Assembly (NCBI GenBank): GCA_009733575.1
Contig: ML769500.1
Coordinates: 100,625 to 164,624, forward strand
Length of the DNA stretch: 64,000 nt
From: Gymnopus androsaceus JB14
Lineage: Eukaryota; Basidiomycota; Agaricomycetes; Agaricales; Omphalotaceae
Direction of reading: 5' to 3'
Shown here: positions 48,770 to 60,088 of the stretch, piece after piece
How positions within the stretch are numbered: the first letter of the stretch is position 1
Layout: every line of letters begins with the position of its first letter
Notes under the pieces: generated by a model
What the model was told of the DNA's origin: nothing
What the model saw: the letters and a program-made list of their open reading frames with translations, nothing else
The model's database searches: none
Translations under genes and position numbers: made by a program

Positions 48770-50871
48770 ATGGCCGACATCGATCGCAAATCGTGTAATG
48801 CCTCGTTAACGAAGGTAGAAGTGGTGGATGTGGAGAAAGCTGCGTCACCTCTAGAGCAGTAAGTAATACATATGCATAGTTTCTTCCCCCCGGATTTGCT
48901 GAATGATGTGGTGGGCGTAGTGTTAATGAGGCCCAGGCATTGGAGGAAATGAACGACAACGTCCCTCGGTCCAAGTTTGCTTCACTTTGGGCCCTGGTGG
49001 CGTTCTTGGACAAGTATGGAGTTGAAGCTCGTGGTATTGAGCGAGTACCTCCCGGGTCCGACCAACGCACGCAGACCTGTAAGTTAACGTCAGATATCGT
49101 ACGAGACATTGACTAACGAGCCTCGTAAACAGCCCCATTGGCACCTTTCTGGATGTGGTTAGCTGCAAATATGACGGTACGCCCCATTACCTTTTCGGTA
49201 CCGTGATAATTATGGATAATTTTTCCGTCATCCAGATCTCGACATTCGCTATCGGTGTCCTATCTCAATCGATCTTCTTCCTCGGGCTCAAGGAATCAGC
49301 TCTAACAATCATATTCTTCAACCTCCTCTGCACCCTCCCCGTCGCCTACTTTTCAACCTGGGGACCCAAACTGGGACTGCGTCAGCTCACCTTATCCCGA
49401 TTTTCTTTCGGGTACGCCACCGCACAGCTTCCTATCGTGCTAAACTGCATTGCATGTGTCGGTTGGTCGATTGTCAATTCGATTGTGGGGGCGCAGACGC
49501 TACGCGCTGTCAGCACAACGCACCAGATTCCTACGGCTGCAGGTATCATCGTAATTGCAATTGGTACGTATGAGATTATGTTAGCGCTAAACCATTTGTA
49601 GGCTGAATTGCTGTCTCACCAGGTACGATCGTGGTTTCCTTCATGGGATATCGTGTTGTGCATTTGTACGAACACTATTCTTGGATTCCGGTAAGGAGCG
49701 GAGACCTTTTTTTCGTGGTTTGATGATAATTTATGTATGGAATCTAGGTTGCGATTATTTTCCTCATATATCTCGGTCAGATTGCGAGATTTACCGAGAG
49801 CGATTTCGGAGGCTCGGGAAGCGTGGAAGCTGGTAATGTTTTGTCTTTCGGGGCCACAGTTGGTAAGTCAGGTTAGTTCGAAATTTATCTCCATGCTTAC
49901 AGCTTTTCAGCTGGATTTGCACTTGGATGGACCAGGTGAGAATTGAATGAGCTTTTCATGTGTGCATACTTACTGAGTAAATATTCTATCGTCAGCTTGG
50001 CTGCAGATTATACCGTCCGCATGCCAGAAGACATGTCATCATACAAAATCTTCTTCTGGACTTACCTTGGCCTTAACACCCCTCTCATTCTCGTTGAGAT
50101 CCTCGGTGCGGCGGCCATGAACACATTCACGCAAAAGACGACATGGGAAGATGCCTACACTGATAATTCTGTCGGTGGACTTTTGGGGGCAGGTCTAGCC
50201 GGTCCCATGGGTGGCTTTGGTTCGTTCTTGTTGGTGATCTTGGCACTCAGCATTGTAGCCAATAACATTCCCAACATGTATTCTCTGGCCTTGACTTTCC
50301 AGGTATGCATTACGGTTTTATTTTACTCTTTTTCTAACCAGACGGGCGCAGAATTTGCATCCATATGCACAAGCGATACCTAGATTCGTGATCGTCATAA
50401 TCGGAAGTGTCATCTACATCGTCCTAGCCATCGTCGGTGCGGACCACTTTGAAGAATGGCTAGATACTCTTCTGGTCATTCTCTCCTACTGGCTCGCCAT
50501 TTTTTCGACGATCCTCATTGAAGAGCACTTGATCTTCCGGAAAGGAAAATGGTCGAATTATGTCCCGGATGATTTCAACAATTGGAGAAAACTTCCACTG
50601 GGGGTTGCTAGCTTTATCGCTTTGGGATGTGGTGTGGCTGGCGCTGTTCTTGGGATGGCGCAGGTTTGGTATGTAGGTGTTATTGGACGTATGATTGGTG
50701 ATCCAGAATTCGGCGGTGATATCGGTGAGTGGGCGAAATTCGTTTTTTTAATACATGTGCTTGAACTTGTTTGCTAATTGATTATTCGTAGGCTTTGAGT
50801 TGTCGTTTGCCTTTACCGCCGTCGCATACCCTCCTCTAAGATATTTGGAGAAGAAATGGTGGGGATACTGA
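48770..50871 (+). CDS. NCS1-family purine/cytosine permease, Fcy2-like
   Basis: Plasma-membrane proton symporter for purines and/or cytosine (family knowledge). Start MADIDRKSCNASLTKVEVVD at 48770. Exons join across about eight introns: NVPRSKFASLWALVAFLDKY, GIERVPPGSDQRTQT, MWLAANMTISTFAIGVLSQS, LGLRQLTLSRFSFGYATAQL, LNCIACVGWSIVNSIVGAQT, GYRVVHLYEHYSWIP, LAADYTVRMPEDMSSYKIFF, GGLLGAGLAGPMGG, ALSIVANNIPNMYSLALTFQ, ALGCGVAGAVLGMAQVWYVG and the end YPPLRYLEKKWWGY. These are signature NCS1 blocks with about 12 membrane segments. The total is about 510-520 residues, normal for the family. No frame break seen. ADE8 just upstream is also a purine gene, but a functional link is only suggestive. Confidence 0.9.
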
Positions 50872-51689
50872 ATGGTTCACGACACCACACGTATCCTTCT
50901 ATTTAATAAGTAACTTGCAAGATACAATATGTGATTTGATGTAGATTACTTTTCGATGCTTCAAAGCTTAATGAACGTTATTAACGAGTGCTCAGGAGGA
51001 AGGAGATCACTGAGGCGACTTCACGGTGACTTAATTTGTATTTCTGGCCACCAAAATCCGTGCGGGTAATCACAGTAAAGAGGTAGCAGAAGGCGTTGTT
51101 GTATGATTGAGAGCAAGGCAGAGTGCAATTTTACCTTTAAGATGCACTAACCAACCGGAAAAGATATTTGCGTCTAATGATCCAGGTCGGCAATCCTATC
51201 CTATCATATCCTTTGCACACAAGAAATTCGAAGTATGTAACACTGCTATATTTGATTAGTGCGTTGAGTACTCTGGTGGTAGCTTAACCACCACTTCCCT
51301 AGTACGCGGAATCTTTGAGTCTGAGAAAGATCAGCCTGTACAGGAACTCTCAATCTACTGTCCTGATGCGTGCGGAATGTTATCACGCCCATGTCAGTCT
51401 TTGGTGCAACGCTATCTGATTCCTAAACAAGCCCACTCTGTGGACTGGGGATCGAATCCTCTTCACCCTCAGGAGGTGCCATTTCGGGCTCCTCCATCGG
51501 AATTGTGGGTGGGCTGGAGGGTTGAACATTCTCTGGTGATGTCGTCCACCGGGGGGATTAATATCTCGCTCCAAATTCACCCTTGCTTGATTCTCGACTT
51601 GAGTATACTAGGAATGTTTTCCGAATTGCTAGGAGATTCTACAAAAGGCGAAATATCGAAGGAATACGTGCGTCGTAGTGCAAAACTAG
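50872..51689. other. Gap downstream of NCS1 gene
   Basis: 3' untranslated region and intergenic sequence. Open frames at 51377-51718 overlap each other on both strands and show no family. Nothing supportable. Confidence 0.5.
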
Positions 51690-52648
51690 TTTTTGTCATC
51701 GGGGGTTGCATACCATGAAGGAATCACAGTGCCTATGGTGAACCTAACAATGCAACCGCCGACTACGCCCCCAGCAAGAGCGGGAATATCCAGTGGATGC
51801 CTAGCGCCGGTTGTAGATGTTACTTGCAACGGCGGCAGGGTACCAGTAATATGGCCATGCTCTACATCACTTCTGGATATGGTTAGAAGAGGTATACGAA
51901 GAGATGGTATATACTTATGTGCTGGTGGCTGCAACTGGTGTGCCATCCTCTGCCACCGACGTTATAATCGTCGTTGTACGAGGTGAAGCATCATTTGTTG
52001 CCACCAATGTTACAAGTGTGGTTATAGATGAAGCGCCATCCGTTGCTGTAGTCGTACTTGTAGTGAAGTGCCATCCACCGAGGTTACAATCGTGGTAACA
52101 AGTGCACTATTCGAGGTCAATCTTAGCAGGTGGAAAATATGGACATGAAGTGGCCACTGGCTTACGGTAAAGATGCCTGATTCGCGCTACTTCCTAGCAC
52201 TGTAAATTAATTACTAGAAGCGAAAATGGTGGCGCCAGGCCCTAGTTCGCTGCCAGTGTCAATCAGCGAGGCACAGAAAGGTGGATTCACTCCGAGATCA
52301 ACAGATGCTATCATTAGTGCCGATTTCTAAGTAGTGCCGATAGTCAGGAACTACTTTAGATAAAGGGAATAATTACCTTACGCGGGTACTGCCGGTGTGA
52401 AAGTAAAATCTATCTCAGTACCATGGTCCGTCTGGAAGGTTTCAATCACAGTTTCGAAATCGAACGATCCAGTTGAGGACACGCCTTCGAGAACCAGGTT
52501 GAATGTTGAAGGGTCGTTGCTGTCTCGCCTGAATGTAGCTAAAAACGGCTTCGTTGGGCGGTAGAGAACAGGATCCAACTGCCACAATACCTAAAGAAAG
52601 AAAGACACTATTTGTCTCGGGGCAATCATGAGCGCAAAAAGACGCCAA
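51690..52648 (-). pseudogene. Mucin-like single-pass surface protein, decayed
   Basis: Minus strand. WQLDPVLYRPTKPFLATFRR, then SFDFETVIETFQTDHG (52590-52380) looks like the ectodomain of fungal Ser/Thr-rich surface proteins. A piece with FCASLIDTGSELGPGATIF (about 52230-52290) follows. A Ser/Thr-rich stalk built on TTTxxTDGASSITTLVT-like units (about 52070-51920) is closed by TAA in its frame. A shifted frame gives DIPALAGGVVGGCIV, resembling the start of the transmembrane helix in such proteins, without a basic cytosolic tail. The pieces need at least one frame change. Likely a pseudogene. Confidence 0.45.
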
Positions 52649-53852
52649 AATTTTAAGTAAGAACTCTTACAGGCTTGAATAGCATAATGTGAACTTGTTC
52701 TACCCGTAGAATAAGTTGCAACTTAAAGAGAGATGGGATTTAAATTTATGTCCTGGAAGAATGAAATAAGGACGGAAAGGGAGGAGCCTCCTGAGGTCGT
52801 GGCTGAACAAAGACACCTGCCTACTGGAAGCGCGAATGGACAATAGAGGAGTAAGAAACTCGAAGTTATTGTTGCTATAAGGTTTTTCAACCCAACAATG
52901 ATAGAATCACAAAGCACAATTCCTTGTTCTTCCAACCAATAGATAAGTTTTCCAAGGCACTTTCAACATCAGGCCGGTAGCATCAGCCCAACGTGAATTC
53001 AGAACCACTAAACGAACCCAAAAAGCGAAGCGAGGCGACGGTGACTACCTCGTGATCATTGAAATTTGGATCGTGGATGTGAAATCATGATGCTCAGTTA
53101 AAAATGTCGGATTCCATGAAGCATGAAGCACAAGGTCGTACAATAGCGCGCAATCCACAAGGTGCGATATTGCGTTTCCTACGTACCCGAGATGAATTTG
53201 AGAACACCGCCGATATGTTGACATCGCTTACCGCTTGAGAAAATGAAATGACTGGCCGCATCTTGTTTTTCACAGCCATAATCCTTTTTTCCATGTACCC
53301 TCTCTTTATTTGAATAGGCTTAAGCGACTCTGGTTCCGTTGAAGTGAGGTGTACACAAATAATTTTATTTGGAGAAAGCTTTTGAATCACCTCTGAGCCG
53401 GATATCCAAACGACGACGCGTATGGTCGGAGAAGATGATAGATGAAGAGAAGGTTCGCGCGCGCGTTGCATCAAAACCGATTTTCGTGGTCACCCAGCAA
53501 GAAGGAAGTGTAAAGGAAGTTCGGGGTCAGATAATTTTATGAGTGTTGGTTTTGACAAGTGAACCAATCTGAATTTGGTACTAGTAGTAGGTTCTGAGTA
53601 TTTTCCACGCGGCCAGTAGAGAACCAGTCACGACCTTTTAGTAAGAGGCGGAATTTATGAAGAAAACTGGGTCAAAGAGAGAAAGATGTATATAAATCGA
53701 TTAGGATCATAAATCCCGGGGCCCAGTCCCCTGCCCTCCCGACGCGGTACGACCAAGAGATGAATGTTCAGAGAGTCGAAAACTTGGACCTGTGTTTGAA
53801 GATCATCAGATACAAAAAGTGTACATGCAGCGCCAGTAACACGATAAGCTTC
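52649..53852. other. Gap without recognised gene
   Basis: Open stretches at 52723-52935, 53094-53474 and 53655-53939 (minus) show no family features. Nothing supportable. Confidence 0.45.
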
Positions 53853-54230
53853 GTTAAACACAAGGGGGTCAAGTAAACTTTTCGTTAAACCGTTCAACAC
53901 TCTGTATAATAGTATCATAAGAAACCTGATCAAACCCATACATTGTTCCCAATTAAATAATGAGTTTAAACAGCGTTAAACACGCTTTTGAACGACCAAT
54001 CTATTGATCTCCCTGTCACTCAACCAGCCGTTAAAACTGTTAAACCGCTGTTCAACAACGTTGAACATCTTCTCAAATAAAACAAGACCTAAGTACACCA
54101 AGTCGTTAAACGTTGTTTAACAAGTTTAAACTAGAAAGCGCACTAAAAAAATTGTGTTATGTTTTGTATAGTACTTGGTAGTTAAACTATGTTAAACGAG
54201 CAACCGTTAAACTGGTTAAACTGGTTAAAC
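53853..54230. repeat. Dense cluster of GTTAAAC / GTTTAAC heptamers
   Basis: GTTAAAC or its complement occurs at about 53853, 53884, 53965, 53975, 54039, 54105, 54115, 54125, 54181, 54191, 54206, 54215 and 54224. Near variants (GTTCAAC, GTTGAAC, GTTAAAAC) lie in between. The motif is not concentrated elsewhere in the window as far as I can see. It looks like subterminal repeats of a DNA transposon, or an array of binding sites. Confidence 0.8.
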
Positions 54231-54379
54231 TGGGACACCAGCTACAGTGCCCATCAAACCGGGAATTAAAAAATGAGATTATGAGGGACAGGGGAAAGAC
54301 GAGCATAGTTATAAAGGAACCGAGAGGGAGTAAGCATATGGAAACAAAGCATAGGCAGCAAAGAAAAATGATTGAAAAA

Positions 54380-56668
54380 TCATACCCTTCCACCCTTCTT
54401 ATGCTTCTTGTTGGGTGGCTGCTCGACACTGGCGTTCTCCTCCGTTCCTCTGGCATCTACTTCCTTATTGGCAGGCCGTCCGCGTTTCCTGCCGCGTGCC
54501 CCACCAACACCATCGCTTGTCGTAGCACTGTTTTTGACAGGTGCTGCTTCCAGAACAGGTTCCAGCTGGTATTTCCAAAACTTGGATGGCTTCTTGCCTG
54601 CGACAGTGACTTCTCTACTAGAGGGACCCGTCTCGTTAGAACTACTAGCTGCCATTCAACGACCCCTGGTGCTTCTGCGTGGAGCCACTGTAACACCATT
54701 TCCAACTGGTTCGTTTGAAGCGCCGGTTTCATCATTGGTCGATGAAGGCCCCGGGGTAACTGACCTAGCAGGAAAAGGAGCTCATCCTTCACCTGCTGAT
54801 GACAAAGTAATAGGAGCAGGAGTGGGAACTCGAGCTGGAAGGGGGGCTGGAGCAAGGGGAGCAGGGGGAGGAGGAATCGGCGCTGGAGCAGGAGTAGCAG
54901 CTCGAGCTGGAAGGGGGGCTGGAGCAATTGGAGCAGGGGGAGGAGGAATTGGCGCTGGAGCAGGAGTAGCAGCTCAAGCTGGAAGAGGGGCTGGAGCAAT
55001 GGGAGCAGGAGGAGGAGGAATCGGCGCTGGAGCAATGGGAGCAGGAGCAGGATCATCCGCTGAAGTCAATGCCCTGCGAGTAGAAGCAGGAATGGCGCTT
55101 CCTGAAGTCGAAGCACTAGGAACAGGAGCAGGGGCAGGAATAACTTCACCTCCTGAAGTCGATGCACTGGGAATAGCAGCAGGAGTGACAACTCGTTTGC
55201 GTCCTGAAGTCGAAGCAGTGGCAGGAGGAGGGATAGAAGTGCGAGGAGGCTGAACAACTTGTTCACGTTTAGCAAAATGAAAGCCAAATCCCTCTTCTTC
55301 TTGGAAATATTCAGCCAAGGTGACTATATTTGCCCCGGAGATTGTTTGAGGGTCGACCAGTGCGACAGGCAAGTGGAACTTTCGCTCGTCGTAGAAGGAT
55401 CGGGGATCTTCCTTGATCTCATCCCAAGGTATCTCGATGCCATATTGCTTGCCTAAATAACCTATCAATACGATCCACAAAAATTTCATTCCAAGTAGGA
55501 CTCACCCCAAATTTTACCCAAAAAGTCTTTGACCAGTGTTTGAATCTCCTTCCCTTTTAACTCAGCGAGCTCAACATCTGGAAAGAGCGCAAAGCCATTG
55601 TCGTACAAGAAAATGTACCCCTTTGGGTCGACAGGCAACGCATCAGCTGCCCAGTTGTGGAACGGTTTCACGTAGAGCTTGAGAAACTCGTTTTCGCCAA
55701 TGGTCTCTGTAGCAAAATCTAGGCCACTGGTTCCCATCGAGAAGCTGGTATAATCGTCAGTTGGCGATAGTCAGGCTATGTCTCTAATGACTTACTGTCT
55801 TGTATGCACCTGCTGCTCTGTGTTACAATAAGAATAAACCACCAGGGCTTCCACCGGTCCTACATGGCCTGATGTTGCGAACACCTTGAACAAAGCCGGC
55901 AAAGCTGTTTGAAACCTCCTTTGATTGCTAGATATATGGTCAGTAAGTTTCACACGTATAGCGCTAGAAAAACGTCCACCTACCCAGCAACGTCAACCTG
56001 TTTCGCCTCTTCATTCCATTGATTTCGTTTTTCCTCCGTCAACCCGTCCCACATATCCTTGACCACAGTCTGGTAATTCTCGCCCTGGTCGACCCGTTGC
56101 TGGATATCATCCGCTAGCTGGACCTTGAAATATTCCCGACCTGTAGTGGCAGCACGGAGTTCTCGAATACTCTCAATAATCTTGATCGCATCCTCATGCG
56201 AAACCACGATGCCGCTGCCAGGACGGACCTTCTTCAACTTGTGGTGGTAGTGGTTCTGGAAGACGCGATTGATGGCCTACAAACAGAGCAACGTCAGTTC
56301 TCATGGTGGATTCATCATGAAGTCAAACTTACATTCAAATTACTCTTCTTCCTCCCATTAGTCAGTGGGATATTCTGAAATGGTGCCGTCCCATCTTCGA
56401 TTAATGCCAGGATAGCTTCCGAAGTGTCTTTCCTCCATTTGTTAACGACTGAACTCCCAATGAAATTCGAGTCATGTTTGTTGACTTGCTTCTCGAATTC
56501 TTTGATATAGTTTCGCCTTATTAGCTCGACTACCCGCGGGTGGATATCCATACTCTCTCCCTTCTTTGCAGCTGGTTCACAAATGGTACCAGCTTGCGCA
56601 GGAGCAGGAGCAGGCGTGTTGGGGGTGTATGCGGGAGGAGGTGTGTTAGAAGGCTCGATGTTGGGCAT
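54380..56668 (-). pseudogene. Uncharacterised Agaricomycete gene with Pro/Ala repeats and AT-hook, nonsense-mutated
   Basis: Start MPNIEPSNTPPPAYTPNTPA at 56668. Exons join across about four introns: HPRVVELIRRNYIKEFEKQV, then AINRVFQNHYHHKLKKVRPG, MWDGLTEEKRNQWNEEAKQ, LPALFKVFATSGHVGPVEAL, SMGTSGLDFATETIGENEFL, LKGKEIQTLVKDFLGKIWG, GIEIPWDEIKEDPRSFYDE and LVDPQTISGANIVTLAEYF. A Pro/Ala-rich tail with three 24-residue repeats follows, and the same frame ends with KPSKFWKYQLEP and the AT-hook-like GRKRGRPANK at about 54480. Stops at 54974-54976, 54782-54784 and 54656-54658 cut the tail; two are TTGA where TCGA is likely. This resembles a widespread family of unknown function. It may be transposon cargo. 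Confidence 0.6.
54829..55044 (-). repeat. Three 72-bp coding tandem repeats
   Basis: Units start at 54829, 54901 and 54973 (exact 72-base spacing) and encode 24-residue Pro/Ala units on the minus strand. The first two units read CTCGAG at the unit start where the third reads CTCAAG. On the coding strand this turns CGA (Arg) into TGA (stop). A looser ~57-bp repeat series follows at about 55075-55215. Confidence 0.92.
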
Positions 56669-57403
56669 TGTGGCAAAGTCGGATGAAAAAAAAGCGGGTT
56701 GTAAAGTGAAAGTCAATATGACATGGCTGCTTTTATACCTTTCAGGCCACTTGAGGGACAATAGATATGGAATCTCACCTGCTTTGGTCAAAGGCCACTG
56801 AAGGACAATAGTTGCCTACTGGTCCAACCTTGGCCAGTAATTCCGGATGCCATCTGATGAAAAGGAAAACAGTAGTCAAGTAGACTACGGAGCCTTCAGC
56901 TTGCGCTGAAGGAGCAGATCGCCAGAAAGCAATCCCAGGAAAAGTCACTATGGTCTATGGCGAGGAAGAAAGAAAGTAATTCTGAGTAAGCGCCGAGAAG
57001 GTCAAAAGAAATGATTTTAAGCGCCAGAACTCGGCCTCTCGGCATTACTAATGCGGTTCTTGTAAATTTCTCCAAGTACTTCTTATCCTTCCTGACTCAA
57101 TCCTGCCAATAATTAAACATTATCGACCTATTATCGACCATTTCTTGTGGTTGTTTACTCTTTGATTTCTGTCATTGAGTTCCGGTGTTTAGATATCTCG
57201 TACTTGGACTAATCGCGAAGCCGCCATGAGGTACGTACTTTGCGACGGTTCAGTTCGAGTATGGATGACTTACCACCTACCAGCCTACCTATGACACAAG
57301 AGAATCTGCTCAAAAACAGGAAGAAACGTGAAGATGGTGTGTTATCGTTCTGATACTTTTGTTATTGCTTTTGCTGACTTTGCCAACAGGCCAGAGCTCG
57401 ACT
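56669..57403. other. Divergent promoter gap of two transposon-like genes
   Basis: No gene seen. A possible tiny first exon ATGAG|GTACGT lies at 57227. The spacer separates two divergently transcribed unknown genes. Confidence 0.45.
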
Positions 57404-59586
57404 ATGTGTAAGCTGCGAAATGTGTTTTACCATTCTCAAGCTGACCTTCATCTTGCAGTTACATTGCCCTCAGGCTTGGCTAAACTCCCTGATAGCGTAC
57501 TGAAGCTCCATAGCTTCCTCAGTGAGCTGTCCTTTTCGGATGGAGTCTGTGGAACCTTCCTCCCTCACACCAAAGAGTACATAACGTCTCCCAATTGCAA
57601 ATACACCCCTTCACCTCCAATGGGCTCGATGCGAGATTTGTATCATCGATCCAATGCTCATTACGGTGACGACGATCCCGTTTGTTGGCCTCAGCCCTTT
57701 AACCCGAACTATCCCTGGTACTCTGCAATTACCAGGAATCCTACGAATTTCACCTCCCTTGCTGACGACATAATGTGGCTCGATCTGCGGGACAGTGATC
57801 TCACATATACTGTTGAAGGAGAAAAGCGCAAGGAAGGTGTGGTGAAGAAAGAGCTGACCAATGAGTTGGAATCTCAGATCGCCCCTCTCAAGCGTCGAAC
57901 ACTCGCATGGCACCAGACCAATCGAGATGAACTCAAGCTCAGGTTTGTTAAGGAACATATGGACACCATCAACCTGTGCCTCACTCATCTGAAAACGGTG
58001 TCTGCTTCGATCAGAGTCCAGCAACTTGCTCTCACCGAACTTCAACGTGGTCTACTCAGTGTTCAGGCTCTTTTGGATTATACTGACCTTGAATCTCGTA
58101 GTATCACTTCTGATGCACCTCTTTCATTCAAAGGCAACAAAATGGGGGCTTTTGTTTAGAATGATAGGGATGCTCGCTTGTTATATCACGCAGGCCTTCC
58201 TGTGTTTTTCATATGCCCTTGGATTGAATTTGACCGTCAGATTGTTGAAGTCTTCACCTTGTTGCAGCAACCCCGGCTGCCTCAAGTTCAGATGGCCCCA
58301 GCTGACCCTCCTTACCACACTATAATCATGGGTCAGGCTGGTTCTGATAGCAAATTCGCCGCCATCCGTCAGGCATCGATTCAATGTTTCAACGTCGTAT
58401 CTCCTTTTCAAAACCTCCACGTACCTGGTGGATATACCTCATCTTTTAAACTCGGTAAAGGGAAGATCATCGCTCCAGCTTCGTCTCCACTGAGTCAAAT
58501 ACAATTGCAGCCTTCTTCCTCCCAGACTCACAGTAACAAGCACTCTAATAAAAGTCAATTCTGCCATGGTCAGGCATCCAGGTCCCAAAAAGGTCGTAAA
58601 CCTGGCATGAATTGTGCATTTTCTGTTTTTATTTATCATTACTCCTGTCTAATTCAAATTGATATATAGCTCCAACGGTGCAACGCGATACATTTGCCGA
58701 CCTGCCTAAAGATGATCCCTTCGTCCCGCCTGCCATTACTGCCTGGAAGGATGTCAATAAAACTATCGACCAGAATGGTGTTCTGCCAGGTAAAAGGTCG
58801 CTTACTGTTCCCGACCCTGGGCTGTTTTTTGGACTTCAGCACCAGAATCAACAGTCATTGTATCTCTTCATGTGGCAGCATTTCAGAAATGCATGGCTTA
58901 CTGCCTTGGAAGGCAGTCGCTCACCTCTGACAGTTGAACTTTGGTGCAAGATTCTCGCCTATGAATACCTTCAGCCGATTGAGCCAGGGCAGGTGATTTC
59001 CCCAAAAATGCAGGCCACCCTTGAAGCTACAAAGATTGTCGAGGATGTAATTCGTGCATACGACTCACGTATGCTCCTCATGCCAGCGCCTTTCACAGCC
59101 ACTTTCAACCCATCCACTGCTCGCAAGCTCATTCGCGAGTTATGCATGATTAATTTCCGCGCAGAACTCATATATATTGATCAAGTCCTCGATACAAGCA
59201 AACCTGTGCCACAACGAACTTTGACCATGGCCGAGTTTGATGCTGCGTGTGCCCAGCATCGACACGACCGCATCACCCTCATGAATGGGGTATTTTTGTA
59301 TCATACTCTTGTTCCACATCCAGACGATGATCTTGGGATAGCTGCAGTGGACTGGAGCGACCGCTATAATGCGCTCAAGCACTTCTGGGCCTTGCTGAAT
59401 ACATGGCCGTTTTTGAAACCGGCGATGTGGCGACGCGGCATGGACATGGATCTCAGTCACAAATGGTTTGGAACAAGAGAGGGGGCACAGTGGGAAAGGA
59501 TGCTTGCAGAGTATTACGTTCGAAGTGTTTTCAGTGTATTGAAGCATCCTCCTTCGCTCCCTCGTCGATTAGTGCTGGCACCTTGA
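57404..59586 (+). pseudogene. Uncharacterised Agaricomycete gene, one in-frame TAG
   Basis: The frame opens MCKLRNVFYHSQADLHLAV (ATG 57404; an upstream exon is possible). It continues with SFSDGVCGTFLPHTKEYI, NAHYGDDDPVCWPQPFNPNY and a coiled region to KGNKMGAFV. TAG at 58157-58159 interrupts the same frame, which goes on NDRDARLLYHAGLPVFFIC, PPYHTIIMGQAGSDSKFAAI and VVSPFQNLHVPGG. One intron (58593-58669) joins to PTVQRDTFADLPKDDPFVPP, PLTVELWCKILAYEYLQP and FWALLNTWPFLKPAMWRRGM, ending LPRRLVLAP. Trp (TGG) or Gln (CAG) is expected at the stop. The family is abundant in Agaricomycetes with unknown function. Apart from the stop it looks complete. Confidence 0.65.
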
Positions 59587-60088
59587 TTGTGATTGCTCCT
59601 GTATGTTTATTTCAACTTTTTGTATATATGAAATGCTTCTATGATTGTTATCTACATGTACATACTAGACTAATTGAAGTCTTTTTTACTACCTCAAATT
59701 GTTGGATATATTTGGGGTTGCACAACGCAGCATAGTAAGGTTAGCAAGTGCATCCTGCATGTGTACTAATCTTTGGTTATTGGCATTTAGCATGCAGTCA
59801 AGAAACCTCAGCGATGGGCTTCAGATCCCAAAAAACATGACAAAATGGTGCTCTCGGAGCTTGACGTAGCCCTAAACAATACCAGTCCTCAATCACACCT
59901 TGTACATTTCTTTAGCTTACCCACAGCTACTTGATACGCTTTGACCTTGCGGATCAAGCTTTGTCCAACAATTGATTTCGAGCACTATACATGGTCCAAG
60001 TCGCCCACAGGTCTTGTCTGAAGGAACGTATAAAGTTGATACATACATTAAATACACGAAGTACATGAGAAATAAAGAAGTAAATGAT
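59587..60088. other. Gap between convergent unknown gene and KDZ transposase
   Basis: AT-rich 3' flanks of two convergent genes. No terminal inverted repeat was found by eye. Confidence 0.45.

Noticed and set aside
54457..55287. Leucine-rich minus-strand and Gly/Ala-rich plus-strand ORFs over the 72-bp repeats
   Set aside because: They are other frames of the Pro/Ala repeat region. The frame continuous with upstream exons and the AT-hook is the Pro/Ala one.
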